Shown: positions 11,881 through 23,517 of the stretch, piece by piece
Position numbering within the stretch: position 1 is the first letter of the stretch
Layout: every line of letters starts with the position of its first letter
Assembly: GCA_003508835.1 (NCBI GenBank)
Contig: PUFA01000021.1
Coordinates: 11,391,501-11,455,500, forward strand
Direction: 5' to 3'
Source: Eonycteris spelaea
Taxonomy: Eukaryota; Chordata; Mammalia; Chiroptera; Pteropodidae
DNA: 64,000 bases
Position numbers and translations under genes: made by a program
Notes under the pieces: generated by a model
What the model saw: only the letters and a program-made list of their open reading frames with translations
Databases searched by the model: none
What the model was told of the DNA's origin: nothing

Positions 11881-14454
11881 TATGGAGGGACCAATAACAC
11901 ATACAGAGCCCAGAATACCTAAAAATATTTTGAATGAATGATAAATAATAAAAGATGAATTCTCACTTGTTAAAAAATATTGTGGAAAAACTAGTCATTT
12001 ATTTCTCAAGGTAAATAAATGTATTAGATGTTTTATTTCTCTATAGGAAATTATGGTAATAAATATTTGTCATAATGGATTTTAACATTATTTGTATTTA
12101 AACATTTAGGACAATAAATCAAACTTACTTAGGGTTTAAATTTAGGGTTATTTTTATAATTTTCTTACAGACAGTCTCTAAGCTATTTCATACATTATTT
12201 TTTTTATTGCTTTTGATTAACTGGTGAAGTTCACTATATGATGTTTTAAGGTAAAAATAGGAAAATTGCTTTACAAAGCAAGAAAGTTTATCATAGCCAA
12301 TTAATAATGGCTCCCAAAATTAAAAATCAATTATGTACTTTACAAAAGTTTTATTAAATTCTTAGTGATTGTTTATGCTGAGTCTGTCAATATCGATCTT
12401 ATTTGCCAAAACATAGCACACTTTTAACAGCTAATTATATCATAACAGCTTAAAATGAACCAATCAAGAAAATAAATAGCTGTAAGTTAATGTGAAATGA
12501 AAAAGTTAATCATTATTATTGAAAATGATACATTCTCAAACTTTTATAATTATACCTTCAGATAAATAGTGTAATCTGTCTGTGAGAAGCAGATATCATT
12601 GGATGAATTCAATGTGAATAATCATACACCTGCAGAAGAAAATATTCTAAGATACAAGATCTAGTTTGATGTAATAGGCTATATAAAATAAAATGTTACA
12701 AAATGTAGTGGCATGACACTAGTATGTGTCTCTGCACACTTAGCTTTCAAGGGGAATATATTTGTGTTTACTTTTAAATGACACAATTATTAAATAAAAT
12801 GAAAAGTTACACTGTACTTTTAACTTATTTTGGTACAGGTAGAAATTTCTTTAAATTTCTACAAAAGATTCCCAAACCAAGGAAAGAGCGTTAATTTGAA
12901 TTATATTTTGGAAGTACATCAATAATTCTGAATAAAGTATTCCAGTTCTAAGTCAGGGAAGTAGTTTCCTAAGTAACTATGATAATAACGACTGTTTTTT
13001 GAATCTTATGCTGCAAGTAAATTCTTTCAACTGTAAAAGCACAAAAGTTTCTTAAGCATTACTCTAAGTTACCCAGAATATTTTTAGTTAATTTAATTTC
13101 TGATTCTTCTCAAAGCTTGTTGACCTCATGCGCTTTGCCCATTTCAAAAGTAATCCTTTGTTATTAAGTACTATACAGGTATTTAGAATAAATAAATCAA
13201 TTTTATGGTGGCAAATATCTGATCTTAGATTTATTAACTTTTTAATTAGAGAAATAATATGTGATAAATAAAATCAAAATGGCCAGTATTTTTTTCTATA
13301 GAGAGGAAGTGAAGAGCATATTTGTTTAACTCTGCTGTTTATTTCTAATAATTTGAATATTAAAGAATGAACATTTTTAAAAGCAAAGTATTTTAGAACT
13401 TTATTTTAATCAATTTTTAATTATATATATATATTTCTCTTGATGATCAATTATAACTTGGTGAAATTAAACTATTCAAGCAACCTTCTAAGTATTAAAC
13501 AAATAAATATAAATTCATAAAATTGAATTTTAATAGCATATTAACAATTTGGAGAAAATATTATCAATCATGGAATTAAATGTCTTGGCTTAATAAAAGT
13601 AGACATAGAAACATGTATACTTCTCCTAGCATTTTGATTTGAATTAGTTTTTTTCTCTACATAGAGCAGGAATGTTTTTTACAATTATCTATTACCACAC
13701 CACGCCTCTAGATTTATCAAATGCTTTTTCAACCTAAGGCCAATTAGGGCTGTTGAGAATTTTTCTCCCAAAAGCATTGGATAAGTCTGTCTTAGCTTAG
13801 ACTCTAAGCACTTTAAGCATGTTACTGGTGGCCCCAAAGGCTGCACTGGCAATCCACATTCTTTAACACTTGCCTTTGCCCTATTCATTTAATACTGTTA
13901 GGCTATTCTTGTTGGCATCCATATGTGTTTTTTACATTATTCCCTTAAAAAAAAAAAAGCCATAGACTCTACATTGCAATTTTGAATGTCTTTGAGACTA
14001 GATTTCTAGAGTATCCTGGGATTCATTTAGTTTAAATGACAGAATTTTAAGCGTGACATTTGAGACGACAGAGTTTTCTGGTGAGCTCAGTCATTTGATA
14101 AGTTCTGCTTAACTTGCCACTATTTCCTAAGAAAAATGTAGGGGGGCTATTGAGGGGTGAGAAGGAATACCTGAAAGCAGTGTTGTTGTTTTTTTTTTTT
14201 TTCCTTAAAGGAACATTGATTATTTTATGGAAATACTAAACACAAACAATTGAAATACTCAGAAATTCTTCAATCAACAAATCTGCAAGAGCCTAGTTTG
14301 AACATTGTCTAGAAAATGGTATGCAATTAAAGTATAAAACTGTCATGGATGCTGCTTTCATGGAGTATATCACCGAAGGCAAGTGACAGATGTTTATAAA
14401 TAGCAATAGGCGAATACATAGAGAATAACAACCTGTGTTAATTGCTCTAAACCA
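11881..14454. other. No gene seen; AT-rich desert
   Basis: About 2.6 kb of unique AT-rich sequence, with a short (TA)n run at 13422-13433 and a 67-codon minus frame at 13685-13888 that I do not recognise. Confidence 0.55.
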
Positions 14455-14870
14455 ACCTCACAGGAGTGAGATGAGTGCATATATTAAAAGAACTACCAAA
14501 GAAATTCCAGAAGGAATTTTCCCAGGCAGTGACATTGGCACTATGTTCTGGTCATATGTAAGAGTAACTAAATAAAATTTTGAAGGGAGCAGTCCAGGCT
14601 GAGGTCCCCAAGTTGCATAAAGAAATATCAACCTAGATTTAAAGCTTGAAGCTGAAGGGTAAGGATAAGGAGGCTGAAGAGGTGTGAAGAGGATAGAGAA
14701 GTGAAGAACCTGTGTCTGTATAGCAAGAAAATAGGAAGCCATAGAAGGGTTTCCAGGAGGAAGGTGACACGTTCAGATTTACATTTTGGAATATCACTGA
14801 TTAGAGTATATGGATCAGATTACTGGGGACAAGTAGATGCCTATTTTTTGAACAAAGATGATGGATTATT
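14455..14870 (-). mobile_element. L2 ORF2 C-terminal relic, antisense
   Basis: 'aggaagccatagaagggtttccaggaggaaggtgacacgttcagatttacattttggaatatcac' at about 14735-14800 is a recognisable reverse complement of the L2 segment just downstream of its reverse transcriptase. A 94-codon minus frame (14458-14742) falls within it. The segment is decayed and non-functional. Confidence 0.65.
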
Positions 14871-15299
14871 CTGAATAATTGTAATTATACTATGCAGATC
14901 TAGACAAAGAAATAAGTTTTGGTTTCTCATGCTTTAAGTATATAATCAATTAACAATAATACATGTATTTTCTTTTCTCACTAGGAGGAATGGGGTTACA
15001 TATAAAGATGGTTTTTTTTTTAATTTTTTTATTTGTTTTGAATACTTTGAATTTAGAGGAAATAGTAATTCATTAATGAGATTAATTTAGGTAGTAGTGG
15101 CTAAAACCTTTGAGAATGAAAATAAAGTTAAAAAATACCACTAACAGCATGATTAAATGTATAAAAATTGTTGATGTGGGAAAATTAAATTTACTACATT
15201 TGAAAGGATAAATCGAAGTATAACATATGGGAAAGCCATTTGTTTTAAAGTTGCAAAAAATAAACAATCAGCTTTTAAAAAATATTTTATATGAAAGTT

Positions 15300-15725
15300 T
15301 CAAAATATTTGTGAGAAGAAAATAGAGTGTAATAAACTCCCATGGACCTTCCACAAATCTTAAATAATTTTCAATCCATGACTAGTCTTTTTTTTTTTTT
15401 TAATACTACTTTTCATTCCCACTGCAGGTAAGTTTGAGGCAAATGGCAAAATTATATTAATTTATGTGTAAATAGTTTATTATTTATCTCTAAAGTACAA
15501 GAATTCCCTTTTTAACATAACTACTCTCACAATCCACAAATTCCTTTATCTGATAGTACATACCAGTTGTGTTCACATTATTTCCTTAATTAAAACATAA
15601 ATGTTCCTTTTCTTTGTTAAATCTAATACTGTCTTATAATTCAAAACTTGTGTACTGTGTTCTGGATGTTCCAAAAGACTTTGTATTCACTTTAAAGTCT
15701 CTTTTACTAGAATGTATCTCAGTGC
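15300..15725 (-). mobile_element. L1/HAL1-type 3' UTR relic, antisense
   Basis: The plus strand reads 'taataaactcccatggaccttccacaaatc', a poly(T) run, 'gtttgaggcaaatggcaaa', 'aatagtttattatttatctctaaagtacaagaattccctttttaacataac', then 'ttctggatgttccaaaagac'. This is the order found in antisense old L1/HAL1 3' UTRs, which contain the segments 'cccatgtacccatcac', 'gaagcaaatcccagacatc' and 'tatctctaaaagataaggactctttt'. Confidence 0.55.
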
Positions 15726-16130
15726 TCACACTTTCATTATGTAGTTTCAAACATTTTTTTTTAACTTCAGGAAATTTTCTTGGACTATAATTTTTAGAAT
15801 GTGTTCTACTCCATTTATTTGGTTAGCCTTTTATTTTACCTACATTCTAATTCTTAACTGAGTTTATTGACTTCTCTTTTTACCTCTTTTTCAATCACCT
15901 CATTTCTGATCTTGTATAATTCTGATTTATATTGCTGGCTCATAACATCTGTGATTTCCTTCTTAGCTCATTTTAAAATATGAGCCATATTTTTATTTGC
16001 TTTGTGAGTATGAATTTCCAACATACTTTCTTCATTTGGAGGAGGTTAATCTCTTCCTTATCTGTTTTCATAACGTTAAAGGACAAAGCCATGATCTTTT
16101 TCTGTGGTTCAGTTTTAAGTGAAATGAATT
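15726..16130 (-). mobile_element. Possible HAL1/L1 ORF1-like relic, antisense
   Basis: Read on the minus strand, this region is purine-rich and translates with breaks to a Lys/Glu-rich, coiled-coil-like series ('MSQQYKSELYKIRNEVIEKE' with one or two codon repairs). It lies directly upstream, in element orientation, of the 3' UTR relic at 15300-15725. HAL1 ('half-L1') has ORF1 joined directly to a 3' UTR with no ORF2, which fits this order. The call rests on composition and layout only. Confidence 0.35.
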
Positions 16131-17034
16131 TTCATGTACTTCAAAAAAAATGCAATGGACCAATATTGCTTTTCTAATCTCAATGTGATAAATTTTCCTT
16201 TCTCTTCTTTTCACCAAGATGAACAGTGGGATTCAAAATCTGGAGGTCTCATCCCTTTATTTAACATCTCTAATCTTTTGCTCATTATCCTGCCCATGTC
16301 ATTAGAATTCTACTCTTCATCTTTGACTTGGCAGACCACTAGATTTATTAGACTTCAGGGTCCATGCTCCTAGACACTCGTACTACTTGAGCATTACAGA
16401 CTTCTGTTGTACCACTGCACTAATAGAGAATTAGAAGTCTCAGCTTCTACTAATAACATGACTACCACAGTCAGATGCTGTGTTAGGTTTGCCCACCGAG
16501 TTTTTCAGTGTTCACACAAGATGACATTCATTTCTCTGACCTCAAGGCCATCTCTTGATTTCCTTTCACATAATTTTTTTAAGCAATCATGTCTTGCAGC
16601 TGTTGATGTTTATACTAAAGCATTTATATGTGGAGGGTCACCAAAATGACTTCTCACCTAGTTTAGGTACAATGTTGTCCTCCTTACTGTCCTACTTGAT
16701 TTTGCTCTATGATTTTATTTGCTTAAAAGTATTCAAAATACAATAGTGCCAGTTTTAGAATTCTGTTGCTATAGACATAATTTTCCAATAGAGGGCAGTT
16801 GGTAGAAATGCAGCAGCCATCTTAATAGGTAGGAGAAATATATTTGGCACACCTGCTACGACCTAAGTTCTATTATCACAGTATCCCAGTAACAGACTGC
16901 TGGGAATTAGAGGGCAACCAGGGAATTTTGTTTGTGTCTTGGAGTTATTATTCAATTTAATATAAATTCAAATTATTAATTTGAAAATATGAGCGCCTTA
17001 CAGGGTGCCCAGATACTGCTTTAAACATTTTTTT
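16131..17034. other. No gene seen; three overlapping short ORFs of unknown origin
   Basis: Overlapping plus-strand frames at 16134-16373, 16407-16649 and 16555-16746 have no recognisable homology and no shared frame. The lack of stops follows from pyrimidine-rich sequence. A CTCF-like motif lies at 16785-16798. Confidence 0.4.
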
Positions 17035-17250
17035 TTTTTTTTTTTGGTATATCTGTGAGAGTGTTTTGGGATGATATTAATTTGAATGGATAGCTGAGTA
17101 AAGTAGATTGCCCTTCCCAATGTGGGTGGCTGTCATCCAAACAATTGTAAACCGAAGGGAAAAAAAAGAAAAAGAAAAAGAAAAAAAAAGCTGAACTTTT
17201 CCTAAGTAGAAGGAAACTCCTCCTGCCTGACTACTGAGCTGGAACATTGT
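17035..17250 (-). mobile_element. ERVL/MLT2-like LTR relic, left portion
   Basis: After a poly(T) run, 'ggtatatctgtgagagtgttttgggatgatattaatttgaatgg' and 'agctgagtaaagtagattgcccttcccaatgtgggtggctgtcatccaa' closely follow one segment of a common mammalian LTR consensus. 'aggaaactcctcctgcctgactactgagctggaacat' follows it. The rest of the consensus resumes at about 19250, so the element was opened by later insertions. The GAAAA-rich run at 17160-17190 sits inside it. Confidence 0.65.
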
Positions 17251-17254
17251 TTTG

Positions 17255-17322
17255 CTTTCTTTCTTGCTTTCTTTCTTTCTTTCTTTCTTTCTTCTTTCTT
17301 TCTTTCTTTTTTTTTTTTTTAA
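17255..17322 (-). repeat. (CTTT)n plus poly(T), tail of the antisense L1
   Basis: The run of CTTT units ends in an uninterrupted T run just before antisense L1 3' UTR sequence. On the L1 strand this is a poly(A)/(AAAG)n tail, as expected at the 3' end of a minus-orientation L1 insertion. Confidence 0.85.
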
Positions 17323-17329
17323 ATTTTCA

Positions 17330-18115
17330 TCAAGGCTTAAAAAAAAAATTTTTAAACATTGTTTAGATTTAGAGAGAAATTGCGGGGAAGTAAGAAAGGT
17401 TTCCTACATACTCCACCCCTGCACGTACATAGCCTCCAACATTATCAATATCTCCCACCAGAGTGGAACATTTGCTACAAGTGATGACCTACGTTCACTC
17501 TATGTTACAGTTCACTCTTTGTGTTGTACACTCAGTGGATCTGGACAAATATATAAGGATATGCATGCATCATTATGGCCTCATGGAGCGTGTTTTTACT
17601 GCCCTAAAGATCTCATCTTCTCCATCTAATCACCCTCTGCCCGTCCCACCCACAAGCCTTTGCAACCACTGATTGTTTTACTGTCTCTATAGTTTATCTT
17701 TTTCTAGAATGTCATATTATTGAAACCATGCAGTAGGTAGCATTTTGGTTTGGCTTATTTCCTTAGTAATATGAATTTAAGATTTTCCTATCTCTTTTCA
17801 TAGCTTCATTGTTCTACATCAATATTATGTTAGCTATTATAGGTCTTTCGTCTCCAATTAAAGTTTAGAATCAGTTTGTTGATATCCGCAAAGGCACTTG
17901 CTGAGATTTTGGGTAAAACTGCACTAAATTTATAATCAAGTGAGAAGAACTGATATTTTGACAATATTGAGCATTCCTCTTCCTGAACATGGAATTTCTC
18001 TCTACTTATTTAGTTCTTTAATATTGTTCAACAAAGTTTTATCATTTAGATCTTGTAAACATTTTCTTAGATCTATACCTAAGCATTTCATTTTGGGGGC
18101 TGCCGACATAATGAT
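17330..18115 (-). mobile_element. L1M relic, antisense, internally deleted
   Basis: From 17400 the plus strand gives the reverse complement of an old L1 3' UTR: 'tccaacattatcaatatctcccaccagagtgg', 'tttgtgttgtacactcagtggatctggacaaatatata', 'caaccactgattgttttactgtctctatag'. At about 17840 it jumps to ORF2 reverse-transcriptase-region sequence ('gaacatggaatttctctctacttatttag', 'agatctatacctaagcatttcatttt'). The intervening ORF2 3' part is missing. Confidence 0.75.
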
Positions 18116-18317
18116 GTTATACTTTGAACATCACAAGTATTTTTCAGTCATTTTTTTTTTCCTTCCCACTTAGGTGGGGCAGGAAAACTAGAGTCAGTAA
18201 GAGTTGGGTATTTCTCCCCCAGGTCAGTTAAGCCCTAATCATACCCTAGCAGATGAATCTCTCATTAGTTTCTCCTGAGAGCAGGCCTCGTTAAGAAGCA
18301 TAAAGTGCCTTGGAAGA

Positions 18318-18818
18318 GAGTTGTGCCCCTAATTCATGGGGGGTATGTTCCAAGACCCCCAGGAAATGCCTGAAACCTAGGATAGCACTGAAGCCCACAT
18401 ACACAATGTGTTTTTCTATGCGTACATACCTATTCACTTAAGGGAAGAAATTTATGGCTTCTCTTTCGCATAACCAAATTGCTGGCATCGCTACTCTTGC
18501 ACCCTGGGGCCATTATTAAGTAAAATAAGGGTTACTTCAACACAAACACTGTGATACCATGACACTCTATGTGATAACTGAGACGGCTCCTCGGTGGCTA
18601 CCAGGTGGGTAGCATAAACAGTATGGTTAGGCTGGACAAAGGGATGTTTCATGTCTGGGACAAGACAGAGCAGGATGGTGCAAGATTTTATCATACTACG
18701 CAAAATGGCATGCCACCTGAAAGTTATGAATTGTTTTTTATGGAAATTACCATATAATATTTTTGGACTGTGGTTGATTACAGATAATGGAAACTACAAA
18801 TAACTGGTGACTGCTGTA
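18318..18818 (+). mobile_element. Tigger-type (pogo/Tc1-mariner) non-autonomous DNA transposon
   Basis: The 5' part reads 'gggtatgttccaagacccccaggaaatgcctgaaacctaggatagcactgaa', with 'tgcgtacatacctat' nearby. The 3' part reads 'tggactgtggttgattacagataatgg-aaactacaaataactgg'. Both follow the familiar 'ttccaagacccccagtggatgcctgaaaccgcgg ... ggttgaccgcgggtaactgaaa' element, with TIR-like ends. Many CpG positions of the consensus have decayed to TG or CA. No transposase is present; the minus frame at 18491-18703 is incidental. Confidence 0.75.
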
Positions 18819-18829
18819 TTTCCAAATGT

Positions 18830-19245
18830 TCCTTTCCCATCCCTATGCTGAAGCATGAGGCAATTTTTCTCCGATATTTACTGTGTGGATCTGGTAAAGC
18901 TCACAATGTTGTGTGGGTCCCGTTATGAGTGGGCCCCTCAATGTTTTTAAGCTTCAGACTTGTCCACATTGAGCCTCCAGCAATTTGTCAATTATAGTTT
19001 GTTTTACTACTCTGGCACTGGTTCCCATGGCATTTTCCTTTAGTGACTGTCTGGTCAGATAAGCTGTACTTCCTGTGTTCACCTGTCTGTCTCTTCAGTC
19101 TTGGGGACAGCAATTTACCCTGTGTTCTGCCTTTTCTTACAGATCCAAGAAGAGCTGCTGAATTTCAATCTGTTCAGCTTTTTACTTGTTGTTACAACAA
19201 AGTGGCAACTTCTAAGCTCCTTACATGCAGGACTGGAATCCAGAA
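18830..19245 (-). mobile_element. Possible L1 3' UTR relic, antisense
   Basis: 'gaagagctgctgaatttcaatctgttcagctttttacttgttgttacaacaaagtggcaacttctaagctccttacatgcaggactgga' follows an antisense old-L1 3' UTR segment. The part left of about 19130 is not clearly assigned. It sits between the Tigger element and the resumed LTR. Confidence 0.45.
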
Positions 19246-19249
19246 GTTT

Positions 19250-19592
19250 GAGATGATTTTTCCTGCCTTCAGAGTCAACTTGAAAAATTGGCTCTTGTTT
19301 GGTCTCAAGCCTATGTACTTTCAGACTGGAATGTATACCATCAACTCTCCCAGTTCTCCTTAGTCTCCTGGCATGGACTGAAATCACACCATCTGCCTCT
19401 CTGTGTCTCCAGCTTGCCTACTGCAGATCTAAGAACTTCTTAGCCTTCATTTTTATATAATCCAAATACTTATAATAAATATCTTCATAAATAGAGAGAT
19501 ATTATATATAATACATATGTGTGTATGTGTGTATATATATTCCTATTGTTTCTATTTCATTTCTCTAGAGAACCCTAATACATGAGATTTTC
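19250..19592 (-). mobile_element. ERVL/MLT2-like LTR relic, right portion
   Basis: Continues the LTR begun at 17035: 'gtctcaagcctatgtactttcagactggaatgtataccatcaactctc', 'tctgtgtctccagcttgcctactgcagatctaagaacttcttagcc', 'cttataataaat', then a TA/TG-rich run and 'tcctattgtttctatttcatttctctagagaaccctaata'. In element orientation the last segment is the LTR start ('tgt-agggttctccagagaaac'). The order matches a single interrupted copy. Confidence 0.7.
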
Positions 19593-19924
19593 CCATTTCC
19601 CTTTCCTTGGTTAGCTAATTGAAGTTAAATGAAGTAGTTTCTTTTAAGTTCTAATTAGGAAGAAAATTATGAAATACCTAAAGCAGGTGCGAGAGCAAAC
19701 CTTTTTTTTTTTCAATAATTAGTGTAAATAGATTCTCTCTCTCTTTTTTATTCTAAAGAAATGTCCCACTTTTCTCACACACCAGGTGGCAAATTGCAAG
19801 TGAAAAATATTTAAAAACAGCAGGAGTGTACAGACAATAATAATAATACCTTGCCCTGCATCGTAATTTGTAGTTCTCAAAGAATTTCCACATACGACTT
19901 GAATCACACAAATCACATGAAATA

Positions 19925-20062
19925 ACTAGAGGGTAGAGAAAGTAGATATTTTTATGCTTTGCTGATGAGAAAATAGAGGCATTGAAGAAAAAAAGCAAGT
20001 GGCAGACTTAAATTTTCAACCTGGATCTTCTGACAATAAATCAAGTATTCTTACAATTGAAT
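19925..20062 (+). mobile_element. MIR-like SINE fragment
   Basis: 'gctgatgagaaaatagaggcattga' and 'caagtggcagacttaaattttcaacctggatcttctgac' follow the MIR 3' half ('gatgaggaaactgaggc', 'ggcagagccaggattcgaacccaggtc'). Strongly diverged. Confidence 0.4.
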
Positions 20063-20424
20063 GAGCCTGCTTTGTGGACAGAGCTGCATTAATTACATCT
20101 TTCAAGAGGGAGTTGACAGTCACTCAAAAGAGAAAGGACAAGTAAGACTTAGTGAATTTCCACTCCAAAAGTCAGGGGCAATGATTTAAACTTAGAGAAA
20201 CCAGTAGCTATGTAAAAAAATGTGTGGCAGTGTGAGTAGGTCATTACAGAGAGGCACTTGATTGCATGCACTCCAAAGGAAAAGGGGTTTCAACAGGTTT
20301 ATTATTGAAAAAAATAATAATAATAACAACTGTGGTAGTAAAAGCCTACATTCACTGAACACATGGAAAATCTGAAGATTCTTCCAGGAATTTTTTGCTA
20401 CTTCTAAAAATGATTTGGCAACAA

Positions 20425-20520
20425 ATATGCCATTACCTCATTTTAGCATAGTGGATGACTCTGAGACTGAGAGATTAAATAAAGTCTCCAAACCATGTGA
20501 CATAGAGACTGTGTTACGCC
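20425..20520 (+). mobile_element. MIR-like SINE fragment
   Basis: 'attacctcattttagcatagtggatgactctgagactgagagattaaataaagtctcc' resembles the MIR core around 'ccattttacagatgaggaaactgaggcacagagaggttaag'. Confidence 0.4.
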
Positions 20521-22919
20521 AAAAATGAGGAAGTATTACTAAAGCAAAAGGAAAATAAAACAACAAACTTTTTTGAGAAGTACGAAATTATTAAATCAAT
20601 TGCAAAGTACTTAATATATTTTCTCACTGGTATAAATGTAGTATTTAGAGCTTACAAACTGAAAAGCTGGAACTAAATGATGTTCTACCTTTAACAGTTG
20701 TCTTAAATTGCATTCTCCAGAAACAGAGCTTAGACAAGAACTCCTGTAAAAGGTTTCTTTCCGAGGAAGAATTTCTAGGGACTTAAAATTGGCCATAAAG
20801 ATAGAAAGTGAGATTAAGAAGGTAAGAAACCAAGAAAGTCAGACATGGAAAACTGGCTATCTTATAGAGAATCTTCGGAGAAAATGTTCATCATATTTCA
20901 ACGTTCTTTAACTGAGTATATTTACTCCCTGTGCCCCTCATTCTTTGGTTGAAGGAAAGGGTTGGCTGTGGAAGGGGTCACCAGCTCTCCTAGACTAAAG
21001 ACCAAGAGGGTTGTGGCAGCTCTCTGAAAAGAGATGCATGTGCTGGCTGATGGTGGGAGAAGTCATCAGAAACCAGTTACTGATGTACATGAACATGGAA
21101 GATTAACCACAAGGATATAGACAGAGCACTATCATTCACTAATGCTTTTATACAAAGCAGGTGAGCTTATCCATCATCATTTCTCCACCTCCTTTGCTTA
21201 TGCTACACCTCTACTTTCTACCCACGGATCGCTGACAGTTCCCAGAGGTGAAGAATGGAATCTCTCTATGGGTGCATTTTAAATTCCACATGGGTGCAAA
21301 TCTCTTAAGGTAAATGTAGACATTCTAGAGCATGTCTCCAGCCAACATGGCTCAAACCATATAAAGTTGACAATATTTTAAAAAGTGCTAGACTGTTACA
21401 TTAGTAACCTCTCAGTGAACGTCTTGTGTTCGCCCTTCCCACACTTCCTCTGGGCTTGGCTAAGTGATCAGCTTTAGTCAATGTGCATCAGCAAGCAAAG
21501 GCACAGAAACTGGATGTGCATTTGCATATTGGGATTGTCGTCTTAACAGAACCCATCTTGGTTTCCAGCTGCCAGGTTATAAGAAATCCCGGGTATTCTG
21601 CTGGAGGCACATTGAGAGGTCTTTGCAGATGAGACACTCCATAGAGTGAGGGATCTCGAGGAGAAAAAGCAGTGAGTCCCAGCTGACTTCCTGACTCACT
21701 GCAAACGTACCAGCGGCCCCAGAAAATTACATGACGCTCAGATGATCTACAGAATTATAAAAAATAAAAAAATGATCATTGTTTCTATTTTATGAAGGTC
21801 ACTAGTTCTGTGACTCTGGGGAAGTTATCTGTAATTATAATTTAATTTTAATAAACTGATGCATTTGTATTTATAGCTTATCTTCAAAGTTCATCCCAGT
21901 CTTAGGCATAATGGGCAAATGTATTTTCCAAATAGAGAAGAAATAAAAACAAAAATGTGAAAATAATAAAAATAGAAACAAAAAGAACAGACTGCAGCTT
22001 TTGATAAAATTGTGCCATTCTCAACTATAAAAGCCATTTCCTTATCTGTGTTTTCACAGACCATTTGCTTTCCTTTAATATCGCATTTAGTGCATTTTAT
22101 ACAGATTCATTTACATGAAGTTTTTCTTTAACCTGACTAAGTTGTTCTTAATTCCTTGAGAACCGGTGATGACAAAAATCCAGGGCAATATAACGATGAA
22201 ATCTCAAAGTTTCTAACACAGTTTTAACTTGAGAGAACTCTCATTTAGCAACATGAATCTTCAAAAAACCACATGAAAAACATTTTTCTAAGTATATGTG
22301 AGAGCTTTCATAAAGGCTTTTTAATGGATAGGTACTGAGACACAAGGTAAAAGAAAATGACTGTCAGAATTCGATTACTAATTTATATTCACATCCACAG
22401 TACTATTCTTGATCTAAGAAACCTGCCTAATGTGAACGGTGAAATTAAATAATTCCTTATTCACTGTAACTTCCTCATTTAAACAGTGCTGTAAGTGTTC
22501 TCTTCTGCTTTGTTTTATTTTTGTATTTCTTTTCAACAGTTAAAAAAAATCTCTCTAACATAAGCTTAAGGCAGCTAAAACTGCCTCTGCATATCGGAGA
22601 TAACATGCTTGTGTGATAATAATGAAAATGAGTATAAGTTTATGTATTTGGTTTTCTGTAATTCTCTGCAACTCATACCTCAGCATGATTTTTGTTAGAA
22701 TTGAACTTAGGGTCAAATACATAGGAAACATATCAAGGACTTTTAAGTCAGTAATTAGTTGGTCTAATGAATATGTTTTAAACTTTCCCTTTCCCTTTGC
22801 TGAAGTCAATCAGCAATATGATTTCTCTTTACAAATCACAATATCAGAATATCAATGTAATTTAAATTAGAAAAGGTGACCTACCCTGTGTTTTGGCAGA
22901 GGAGGCTCTGCCTTAGCTC

Positions 22920-23035
22920 TAGGGTTCCCCATTCTCAACTGATGCTTGACCTTGTACAACTTACTTAGGCTTTCTGGTCATTAGTTCCCTTTCTTGCCTT
23001 AGAGCAAAGAACTAGACCTTAAAACTTCAAGTTCA
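22920..23035 (-). mobile_element. MIR-like SINE fragment, antisense
   Basis: 'gcttgaccttgtacaacttacttaggctttctggtcattagttccc' follows the antisense MIR pattern 'gtgaccttgggcaagttacttaacctctctg'. Confidence 0.45.
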
Positions 23036-23174
23036 CGTCCAGATTCAAATTCCATTAATTTGAATTACACCAAAGAGTTAGTTACAATAATATCTACTCA
23101 TAATTTACTCTATTGTTGGCATATTTATTTTACTTAACTCTTAGCTTGATTTCTCAAGAGATACTCCAAAAGTC

Positions 23175-23515
23175 TCAATAAATAGTAACTCTACTGATCA
23201 ATTTATCAGGTTCAAAACCTGATTCCTGATTCTCCCTTTCATCTCCCACTCCATATCTAATTAATAGGCAATTCTGCCAACTGAGTCAGATCATGTCTTA
23301 CCACCTTCACATGCCAATGCCCGCATCCACACTTCACGATATTTGTCAGGCAGTATTATAGTAACATCTTAAATCATCAATTTATAACCTACTCTTCCCT
23401 TCCTCAGTAGATACACACATAGCAACAACGATGATTCTTTGAATAACAAATAACATGCCACTTCTCTGCTCAGTACAATCCATTGCCTTCCCCTGCTACT
23501 CAGAAAACATGAATG
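23175..23515 (+). mobile_element. L2 relic
   Basis: 'cccactccatatctaattaataggcaattctgcc', 'gagtcagatcatgtcttacc' and 'cttctctgctcagtacaatccattgccttccc' follow L2 ORF2 C-terminal sequence ('atcagatcatgtcactcctctgctcaaaaccctccaatggcttccc'). A later L1 insertion ends it at about 23515. Confidence 0.6.
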
Positions 23516-23517
23516 TG

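Larger units (their letters stand above)
19593..22915. other. No gene seen; scattered MIR-like pieces
   Basis: Apart from the two MIR-like fragments listed separately, I recognise little. The segment 21400-21700 is relatively GC-rich and has LTR-like flavour ('cttggtttccagctgccaggttataag', 'gaggtctttgcagatgag') but no family I can name. Confidence 0.45.

Noticed and set aside
17252..17629. 125-codon open frame, the longest in the window
   Set aside because: It starts in a (CTTT)n tract and continues through antisense L1 3' UTR; Leu/Ser/Phe repeats reflect the tract.
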